From: Candidatus Rokuibacteriota bacterium
Lineage (GTDB): Bacteria > Methylomirabilota > Methylomirabilia > Rokubacteriales > CSP1-6
DNA: 33,606 nt
Direction of reading: 5' to 3'
Assembly: GCA_003220475.1 (NCBI GenBank)
Contig: QHSO01000071.1
Span: 1-33,606 of the forward strand
This document shows, in pieces, positions 26,952-33,606 of the stretch (position 1 is the stretch's first letter; every line of letters starts with the position of its first letter). Under the pieces are notes generated by a model. That model was given only the letters and a program-made list of their open reading frames with translations, did not search any database and had not been told where the DNA came from. A program made the position numbers and the translations under genes.

Positions 26952-27691
26952 ATGCCGCAATTGAGGCTCCGGGGTGGCGAGGTCGATGGCCTCGCGCTGA
27001 ATTATCTCGTCGAAGGCCGCGGTCCTGCCGTCGTGCTCGTGCACGGTCTGGGCGGGTTCGCGGAATCCTGGCGTCACAACATCGGTTCGCTGGCCGCGCG
27101 CGCCACCGTGTACGCCATCGATCTGCCCGGCTTCGGCCGCTCCGCCAAGCCGCGCGCGGCCTACTCGCTCGCGTTTTTCGCGCGCACGCTGCACGCGTTC
27201 CTCGATGGGGTCGGCGTCACGCATGCGTCGCTCGTCGGCCACTCGCTCGGGGCCGCCGTTGCGGTCACCTACGCGCTCACACGCCCGGCGCGCGTCGAGC
27301 GGCTCGCGTTGCTCTCGGGCTGCGTGCCGGGCTTCGCCTGGCGTCCGGGGTGGCGCGCCCGTTCCTGGTCGGCTGCGAGTACGCCGCGCGCACGAGCGCG
27401 GCGGCGCGCGCCGCGTGGCTCGGCACGGTGCGCTCGTTCGCCGCCGACTTCGTCGACCGTCGCGTCGATTACCGGCGTGCGATCGCCACGCTCGATCTTC
27501 CCGTGCTGCTGGTCCACGGCCGCCAGGATCCGGCCATTCCCGCCGCGCACTGCGCGGACGCGGCGGCGGGATTCCCGCGCGCCAGCGCGCGGTGGCTGGA
27601 CGCGTGCGGCCACTTCCCCCACATCGAGCACGCGCAGGTCGTGAACGGCTGGCTCGCCGACTTCCTGGTCGGTCGTCCCGCGCCGCGCTGA
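26952..27691 (+). pseudogene. Alpha/beta hydrolase with internal frame break near 27345-27352
   Basis: VVLVHGLGGFAESWRHN, LVGHSLGAAVAV in frame 0; LPVLLVHGRQDPAIP and GHFPHIEHAQVVNGWLADFL in frame 2. Confidence 0.8.
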
Positions 27692-27711
27692 CGCCCGTCT
27701 ACGGAGGGCCC

Positions 27712-28032
27712 GTGAGCGAGATCACACCCAAGGAGCTGAAGGCGCGGCTGGATCGCAACGATCGTCCGCTGCTCCTCGATGTGCGGCAGGACTGGGAGAC
27801 GAAGCTGTGCCGTCTCGAGAACGCTGTTCACATCCCGATCGAGGAGATCGAGCTGCGCACCGACGAGCTGAACCCGAACGACGAGATCGTCGTGTACTGC
27901 CACCAGGGCGTGCGCAGCGCCGCCGTCGCGCAGTACCTGCGTGAGCAGCACGGATTCAAGAACGTGAAGAACCTCGCCGGCGGTCTCGACTCGTGGGCGC
28001 GCGCCGTCGACCCCACGATGCGACGCTATTAA
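27712..28032 (+). CDS. Rhodanese-like domain protein
   Basis: LLLDVRQDWE, VYCHQGVRSAAVAQYL, NLAGGLDSWA; SD GGAGGG before GTG. Confidence 0.9.
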   Translation: MSEITPKELKARLDRNDRPLLLDVRQDWETKLCRLENAVHIPIEEIELRTDELNPNDEIVVYCHQGVRSAAVAQYLREQHGFKNVKNLAGGLDSWARAVDPTMRRY

Positions 28033-28163
28033 TGGCCGTGCGAGCCGCAAGACGTCGCGGGGCTGGGGCCCCGCCGTCTGAGGCGAGCCTATTAATGGCC
28101 GTGCGAGCCGCAAGACGTCGCGGGGCTGGGGCCCCGCCGTCTGAGGCGAGCCTGTAAATGGCC
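28026..28163. repeat. Two identical 63-bp tandem copies plus partial third copy, hairpin-forming
   Basis: 28026-28088 identical to 28089-28151; 28152-28163 matches the first 12 nt with 2 mismatches; inner stem AGACGtcGCGGGGctggggCCCCGCCGTCT. Confidence 0.95.
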
Positions 28164-28789
28164 TCGACCGCGCGTTCACCGCCGGCATGGACGTCCGCGT
28201 GCTGCACGGTCTCAATCCCACGTCGGCGCGCGCGCTGATCACCGACCTCTGCGCGGCGATCGACGCCGTCCACCGCGCGCCGTTTCCGGTCCTGGCTGCG
28301 GTGCACGGCGCCTGCCTCGGCGCCGGCTTCGAGCTGGCGCTCGCGTGTGATCTGCGCCTGGCCGCCGCCGATGCGTCGTTCGGCCTGCCGGAGGTTCGGG
28401 TCGGCGTGCCGTCGGTCATCCAGGCGGCGTTGCTGCCGCCACTGATCGGCCCCGGCCGCGCGGCCGAGATGCTGCTGCTCGGCACGCGCGTCGACGCCGC
28501 GCGCGCGCTCGAATGGGGGCTCGTCAACCGCGTCGTCGCGGCCACGGCGCTGGCGGCGGCGGTGGACGAGACGCTCGCCGCGCTGCTGGCCTGCGCGCCC
28601 GGCGCCGTGCGCGCGCAAAAGGCGCTGATGATCCGCTGGCGCGAGAGCGATCTGCCGACCGCCGTGCGCGCGGGCATCGAGGCCTTCGCGGCGTGTTACG
28701 CGGGTGACGAGCCGCGGGAAGGCGCCGCCGCGTTCCTCGAAAAACGGCCGCCGCGGTTCGCGGGCAGCGCCGGCGGCACGCGCGAATGA
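28160..28789 (+). pseudogene. Enoyl-CoA hydratase/isomerase family, 5'-truncated (possible residual start ATG 28187)
   Basis: AFTAGMDVRVLHGLNPTSAR, PVLAAVHGACLGAGFELALACDLRLAA; crotonase N-terminal strands absent, in-frame TGA at 28142-28144 in the repeat. Confidence 0.75.
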
Positions 28790-29532
28790 CCGTTCGCGCG
28801 ATTACGATCGACTTCTGGGGCACCCTGCTGTTCGACTCGCCTGCGAGCGACAATCGCTACAAGACGCGACGCATGAAGGACTTCGAGACGATCCTCGCGG
28901 GCGCGGGCGTGCGCGTCTCCGCGTCGGCGCTCGATCGCGCCTACGAAGCGTCGGGCTCCTACCTCGGCCGGATCTGGGCGCGGCACCGCGACGTCGGCGT
29001 CGAGGATCACGTGCGGGCGATCGTCGGCGCCATCGATGGCGACCTCGCCGCTCGGCTGCCGGCCGACCTGCTGGCCGCGCTCGTGAATGCGTACGCCCGG
29101 CCGATCCTCGCCGTGCCGCCGACGGTTGACGACGGCGCGAGCAAGGCGCTGCGTACGCTGTGCGGGCTCGGCTATACGCTGGCGGTGGTCTCCAACACGA
29201 TGCGCACGCCCGGCGCGACGCTGCGGCGCTTGCTCGAGCAGTACGGGTTGCTGGCGTGCTTCGCGCACACGGTGTTCTCGGACGAGACGGGCGTGCGCAA
29301 GCCGGATCCGGCCATCTTCCTCGGTGCGCTGCGCGCGCTCGGAGCGGATCCCGCGCGCGCGATTCACGTCGGCGACGACGCGATCCTCGACGTCGAAGGG
29401 GCGCGCGCCGCGGGCATGCGCGTGGTGCAGGTCACGAGCGCGTCGACCAGTTCGGTCGGCGGCCGGCGTCCGGATGCAGTCGTGCCGACCCTGGCGGCGC
29501 TGCCGGAGGCCATCGCCCGCCTCGATCGGTAA
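28786..29532 (+). CDS. HAD-superfamily hydrolase (subfamily IA)
   Basis: ITIDFWGTLLFD, VVSNTM, GVRKPDPAIF, HVGDDAILDVEGARAAGMRVV; ATGA overlap with ECH stop. Confidence 0.88.
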   Translation: MTVRAITIDFWGTLLFDSPASDNRYKTRRMKDFETILAGAGVRVSASALDRAYEASGSYLGRIWARHRDVGVEDHVRAIVGAIDGDLAARLPADLLAALVNAYARPILAVPPTVDDGASKALRTLCGLGYTLAVVSNTMRTPGATLRRLLEQYGLLACFAHTVFSDETGVRKPDPAIFLGALRALGADPARAIHVGDDAILDVEGARAAGMRVVQVTSASTSSVGGRRPDAVVPTLAALPEAIARLDR

Positions 29533-29593
29533 CGACGAGAAGGGAAAACCTTTTCCGTCGATCGATCGCGTGCTCGGCGTCGGCAAACACGAA

Positions 29594-29616
29594 CGCCGCC
29601 GGGCGAGCCGACGGCG
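29594..29616 (-). terminator. Terminator-like hairpin downstream of PEP-CTERM-like gene
   Basis: Minus strand CGCCGTC..GGCTCGCCC..GGCGGCG followed by TTCGTGTTTG. Confidence 0.45.
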
Positions 29617-29637
29617 CACGTGGGAAGGGAGCCGGGT

Positions 29638-29880
29638 TTACTTCCGGCGCAGGTAGCGGGCGCCGAGCAGACCGATACCGACCGCAAACAGCGCGAGCGG
29701 CTCCGACGTGCTGGCGACCGAGCCGCCGCCCGAACTGCCGCCCGGGCTGCTCGTCTTCGAACTCCTGGCAACGCCGCCGGAGACGGCATCGGAATGCCCA
29801 CCACCACCGCCGAAGGCGAACGCCGGCGAGGCGGAGAGCGCCAGCATCAAACCGAGCACCGGGATCATCGTGAAGCGCAT
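29638..29880 (-). CDS. Small secreted Gly/Ser-rich protein with PEP-CTERM-like C-terminal sorting tail
   Basis: Signal peptide MRFTMIPVLGLMLALSASPAFAF; C-terminus STSEPLALFAVGIGLLGARYLRRK; AAGGAGG SD. Confidence 0.7.
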   Translation of the reverse strand: MRFTMIPVLGLMLALSASPAFAFGGGGGHSDAVSGGVARSSKTSSPGGSSGGGSVASTSEPLALFAVGIGLLGARYLRRK

Positions 29881-30078
29881 GAGGGTTCGAACCTCCTTTC
29901 CACGGCGCATTGATACTCAAGGGACGTGCCGAAGCTCTAAGCCGCTGAAAAACCTACACATAGCCTGATGACGGGCCCGCAGCGGCCTGCAGCATGCGCG
30001 GGGAGGCTGCATTGCGCTGCCCTTGTCGTGGAGGGTTCTTGCGGGTTCTGCGCGCCGTCCATTACCATGGGCGCCGGC

Positions 30079-30603
30079 ATGGAGATCGCCGACCTTCGCG
30101 CCAAAATCCGAGACATCAAGGATTTCCCGACCGAGGGGATCCTCTTCAAGGACATCACCACGCTTCTGAAGGACGGGCCGGCGTTCCGCGCCGTGGTCGA
30201 CATGCTGGGCGCCAACTACGCCAGGGAGCGGATCGACATCGTCGTGGGCATCGAATCTCGCGGCTTCATCTTCGCTGGCGCGGTCGCGCATCAGCTCGGC
30301 GCCGGCTTCGTGCCGGTGCGGAAGCTCGGCAAGCTGCCCGGCAAGACGATCGAGGTCGAATACGAGCTCGAGTACGGCCGCGATGCGCTCGCCGTTCACG
30401 AGGATGCCATCACGCCCGGCCAGCGGGTGCTCGCCGTCGACGATCTTCTGGCGACGGGCGGGACGATGGCGGCCACCCTGCGCCTGGTGCAGCAGCTCGG
30501 GGGTAAAGTAGTGGGCGTGGCGTTCATGATCGAGCTTGCCTTTCTCAAGGGCCGCGAAAAATTGAAGGACTACCCGTTGCACTCGCTGATCGTGTATGAA
30601 TAG
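30079..30603 (+). CDS. apt: Adenine phosphoribosyltransferase
   Basis: DLRAKIRDIKDFPTEGILFKDITTLLKD, VGIESRGFIF, VLAVDDLLATGGTM. Confidence 0.95.
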   Translation: MEIADLRAKIRDIKDFPTEGILFKDITTLLKDGPAFRAVVDMLGANYARERIDIVVGIESRGFIFAGAVAHQLGAGFVPVRKLGKLPGKTIEVEYELEYGRDALAVHEDAITPGQRVLAVDDLLATGGTMAATLRLVQQLGGKVVGVAFMIELAFLKGREKLKDYPLHSLIVYE

Positions 30604-30925
30604 AGCCGTGAGGTCTGCCAGGCTCCTGGTCGCCGCCATACTGGGCTCGCTCGCCGCGAGCGGCATCGCCGCTGCCGACGAAGTCAAGACGCCCATCCGC
30701 GCCTCGCTGCTGCTCGACTTGACGGCACCGCGCGCGCAAAGCCGCGACGCCGCGTATCAGGAGTCGCTGCGCGCCGAGGGCCCCGCCCCGGTACGCCGCG
30801 GCCTCGGCGAGGTCCAGGACGATGGCAGCGTCCGCTACGGCGACGTCACGGTAACCGTGCGTAATCCCTGCCCGCCGGGCACGCATTACGAGGCGCCGCC
30901 CCTGCCTGGCCGCCGCTCGAAGTAG
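30596..30925 (+). CDS. Hypothetical periplasmic protein with signal peptide
   Basis: RLLVAAILGSLAASGIAAADE; overlaps apt stop by 8 nt. Confidence 0.55.
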   Translation: MNRAVRSARLLVAAILGSLAASGIAAADEVKTPIRASLLLDLTAPRAQSRDAAYQESLRAEGPAPVRRGLGEVQDDGSVRYGDVTVTVRNPCPPGTHYEAPPLPGRRSK

Positions 30926-30978
30926 CGCGCGCCGACGCGACGCGTCTGCACTCAAATCCGCAAGGCACAGGAAGGATC

Positions 30979-31836
30979 ATGGCCATCAAGAACGTCGGTG
31001 TGATCGGCTGCGGGCTCATGGGCTCCGGCATCGTGCAGGTCGCCGCGCAGGCCGGCTTCGGCGTCCTCTTCGTCGAGGCCAACGACGAGCTCGTCAAGCG
31101 TGGCCTCGAGCGACTGCGACAGACGCTGGAGGGCCTCGTCGCCAAGGGCAAGCTCGAAGCGAAGGCCAAGGACGACGCGCTCGGACGCATCGCGGGTACC
31201 ACGCGGCTGGAGGACCTCAAGGCCGTCGATCTCGTGGTGGAGGCGATGACCGAGAACCAGGCGCTCAAGAACGAGACGTTCGCGAAGCTCGACCGGATCT
31301 GCCCGCCGCAGGCGATCCTCGTTTCCAATACGTCGTCGTGCAACGTGACCGCGCTGGCCGCCGCCACGAAGCGGCCCGGCCAGGTGCTCGGCGTGCACTT
31401 CTTCAACCCGGTGCCGCTGATGAAGCTCGTGGAGGTCGTGCGGACGATCCTCACCGACGAGGCGGCCGTCAGCGCGGTCACCGAGTGGGCGCGTGCCGTG
31501 GGCAAGACGCCGGTGCAGGCGAAGGACTCGACGGCGTTCATCGTGAACCGCCTCCTCGTGCCCTACCTGCTCGACGCGATCCGCGTGTACGAAGGCGGCC
31601 TCGCGTCGCTCGAGGACATCGACACCGCGATGAAGCTCGGCTGCGGCTACCCGATGGGCCCGTTCACGCTGCTCGACCTCGTCGGTCTCGACACGGCGAT
31701 GTTCGTGGCCGAGGTCATGTTCGAGGAGTTCCGCGAGCCGCGCTATGCGCCGCCGCCGCTGCTCAAGCGCATGGTCATGGCCGGCCACCTCGGCCGCAAG
31801 ACGGGGCGCGGCTTCTACACGTACGAACGCACGTAG
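30979..31836 (+). CDS. 3-hydroxybutyryl-CoA dehydrogenase family protein
   Basis: NVGVIGCGLMGSGIVQVAAQAG, ILVSNTSSCNVTALAAATKRPGQVLGVHFFNPVPLMKLVEVV, GCGYPMGPFTLLDLVGLD. Confidence 0.94.
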   Translation: MAIKNVGVIGCGLMGSGIVQVAAQAGFGVLFVEANDELVKRGLERLRQTLEGLVAKGKLEAKAKDDALGRIAGTTRLEDLKAVDLVVEAMTENQALKNETFAKLDRICPPQAILVSNTSSCNVTALAAATKRPGQVLGVHFFNPVPLMKLVEVVRTILTDEAAVSAVTEWARAVGKTPVQAKDSTAFIVNRLLVPYLLDAIRVYEGGLASLEDIDTAMKLGCGYPMGPFTLLDLVGLDTAMFVAEVMFEEFREPRYAPPPLLKRMVMAGHLGRKTGRGFYTYERT

Positions 31837-33107
31837 TCACCGCGTCGCCGGCCGCGCATCGCGAGCAGCGCCGCCGCCGCGCCGACGACGACCAGCGGCA
31901 GGCCGAGGCGGACACGCTGGCGCTCGCGGGCTCGCGCGCGCAGCGAGCGTAGCACCATGCGGTCGCCGGCCACGAGCTCCTCACGGCCGAGCGTGAACTG
32001 CCGCAGCCGCTCGCGCTCCTCCGCGTCGGCGACCCGCGCGCCCCACGCGATGTCCGCCTGCCGCGCTCGCAGCGCGCCGACATCGCGGGTGCCCCGCGCG
32101 ATCGCGCGTCGCGCCTCGTCGGCGACGGCGCGCTCGTGCGGCGAGAGAAAGATGTCCTGCGCCGCCGGCACGGTCGCCTCCAGCGCGTCGAGCCACACGT
32201 GGTCGGCCTGCGGCACCACCGCGAGCGCGGCGCCGGCGAGCGCCACCGCGAGACCGAGCGCCGCCGCCGAGCCGAGCGCCGCGCGGCGGCCACCGCGCAC
32301 GAGCCGGCGCAGCCCGAGCCCGGCGCCGAGGGCGGCGAGGAGCGCGCCGAGCGTCGCCACCACCGTGGCGCCGGTCGGCAGATCCCAGCGGAACGACGCG
32401 GCGATGCCCACCACGCTGCCGAGCGCACCGACCGTCCATCCAATCGCCAGCCGCCGGACCGGCGTGAACGCCAGCGCCGCGCCCGCCACCGCGGGCACGA
32501 CCAGGTAGGCGAAGACGGGCAGCACGCCGGCCACGCGCACGGAGCTCGTCACGACGAGGCCGAACACGAGATAGAAGCCGAAGTCCCACAGGCGCGCGTG
32601 GCGGAGCGGCCCGCCGAACGAGAGCGCGGCCAGCGGCCGCCGCGCGAGCCAGGCGACGATGCCGAGGCCCGCGTAGAGCGCGGCGAGATGGAATACGTCG
32701 TCACGGGTCACGCCGAGCAGACTGCCGACCAGCAGCGCCTTGACCTGCTCGCCGCCGAGCGGCACGCGCTCGAGCGTCAGCACGGTCAGCGCCGCCGCCA
32801 CCGCGTAGACGATGCCGATCACGGCCTCGGCCGGGATGGCGGCGCGCGCGAGCGCCGGTCGGTCGCGCAGGCTTGCGAGCACCGCGGCGCCGGCCGCGGT
32901 GAAGGCGAGCGCGTACCAGGACGCGCCGGCCCCCTGCGGTGTATGGCCCGCGAGGAGCGCAACGGTGGCACCGAGCGCGGCGACCTGCGCGAGGGCCAGG
33001 TCGACGAAGATCACGCCGCGCGCGAGCACGTGCAGCCCGAGCCACGCGTGAATGCCGGCGAGCACCAGCGCGGCCGCCAGCGGCCAACCGAGCACCTCGA
33101 GCGTCAT
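31815..33107 (-). CDS. Metal (Zn/Mn-type) ABC transporter permease, ABC-3 family, with C-terminal extension
   Basis: GIHAWLGLHVLARGVIFVDLALAQVAALG, GEQVKALLVGSLL, PVFAYLVVPAVAGAAL; extra ~130 aa after the core. Confidence 0.87.
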   Translation of the reverse strand: MTLEVLGWPLAAALVLAGIHAWLGLHVLARGVIFVDLALAQVAALGATVALLAGHTPQGAGASWYALAFTAAGAAVLASLRDRPALARAAIPAEAVIGIVYAVAAALTVLTLERVPLGGEQVKALLVGSLLGVTRDDVFHLAALYAGLGIVAWLARRPLAALSFGGPLRHARLWDFGFYLVFGLVVTSSVRVAGVLPVFAYLVVPAVAGAALAFTPVRRLAIGWTVGALGSVVGIAASFRWDLPTGATVVATLGALLAALGAGLGLRRLVRGGRRAALGSAAALGLAVALAGAALAVVPQADHVWLDALEATVPAAQDIFLSPHERAVADEARRAIARGTRDVGALRARQADIAWGARVADAEERERLRQFTLGREELVAGDRMVLRSLRARARERQRVRLGLPLVVVGAAAALLAMRGRRRGDYVRSYV

Positions 33108-33606
33108 CGCGGGACCGAGGCGGGCGCGCCGGCTCCGACGGCTCCCAGAACGCCGGCGAGGCGTTCGACGTTCAGGTCGAAGAGGGCGATGTAGTCGGTC
33201 GCCGCCGGCTCCGCGCCCACCGACGGCACGAGCGTGGCGACGCGCGCGCCGGTGGCGTCCGCCAGCCGCCGCACGAGCGCGGGCGCGGCGCCGGGCTCCG
33301 CGACGATCGTGCGGACGCCCGCGCTCCGCATGCGCTCGATGAGCCGGCCCAGGTGCGCGGGCGACGGCGGCACGCCCGGCGTCTCTTCCACCGCTCCCGC
33401 GATCGCGAGCCCGAAGCGGCGCGCGAAGTATGGCCACGTGTCGTGCACGACGACGAGACGTGCGCCGGCGAACGGCGCCAGTCGCGCGCGCCACCGCGTC
33501 AGCCCGGCGTCGAGCCGCGCGAGAAAGCGCGCACGATTGGCCTCGAAGACCGCGCGGTCCGCGGGTCGGATGGTCGCCAGCGCGTCGAGGATGCGCGCGG
33601 TGATCG
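33104..33606 (-). CDS. Metal ABC transporter substrate-binding protein (ZnuA-like), N-terminus off window
   Basis: VVVHDTWPYFARRFGL, VPSVGAEPAATDYIALFDLNVERLAGVL; ATGA overlap with permease; open to window end. Confidence 0.82.
   Translation of the reverse strand, partial: ITARILDALATIRPADRAVFEANRARFLARLDAGLTRWRARLAPFAGARLVVVHDTWPYFARRFGLAIAGAVEETPGVPPSPAHLGRLIERMRSAGVRTIVAEPGAAPALVRRLADATGARVATLVPSVGAEPAATDYIALFDLNVERLAGVLGAVGAGAPASVPR

Noticed and set aside
25919-26953. 344-aa minus-strand ORF opposite the D-cysteine desulfhydrase-like gene
   Set aside because: Exact antisense of a well-supported PLP enzyme; no independent motifs.
28026-28163. CRISPR array
   Set aside because: Units are contiguous 63-bp tandem copies with no unique spacers and only two full repeats.
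29542-29557. GGGAAAACCTTTTCCG as an intrinsic terminator after the HAD gene
   Set aside because: The stem is weak and the effective loop is strained; kept only the stronger nearby hairpin at 29594-29616.

Overview
This is a high-GC, gene-dense bacterial window with about 38 coding loci on both strands. I saw no rRNA, tRNA, CRISPR array or intact transposase. Recognisable content includes two Fe-S type helicases (UvrD-like with a C-terminal PD-(D/E)XK nuclease; DinG/XPD-like), a minus-strand ring-oxidation module (LigB-type extradiol dioxygenase, Rieske oxygenase, SDR), a sorAB sulfite dehydrogenase pair, a lone form-II CoxL-like molybdoenzyme, EthD plus an FAD dehydrogenase, NHL protein plus phhB, thioesterase, lytic transglycosylase, CsbD, a haem-c sensor nucleotide cyclase, DUF72, a D-cysteine desulfhydrase-like enzyme, rhodanese, HAD, apt, 3-hydroxyacyl-CoA dehydrogenase and a Zn/Mn-type ABC transporter running off the right edge. 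The best candidate for an undescribed system is a translationally coupled radical SAM / metallophosphoesterase-like pair (8980-10634). In the second protein all three ligands unique to metal site 1 and the catalytic His appear lost, while the site-2 ligands are kept. Other notable signals: a haem-c/HAMP/cyclase whose C-terminal double zinc ribbon lies in a shifted frame, making the provided 924-aa cyclase-DUF72 ORF a spurious fusion; two further CDSs broken by apparent internal deletions; an enoyl-CoA hydratase whose 5' end is replaced by a perfect 63-bp tandem repeat; sigma-54-like sites before csbD and a PEP-CTERM-like gene; strong hairpins around small stress-type genes; and recurrent -10-like hexamers suggesting leaderless genes. 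All assignments come from reading the sequence; no searches were run.
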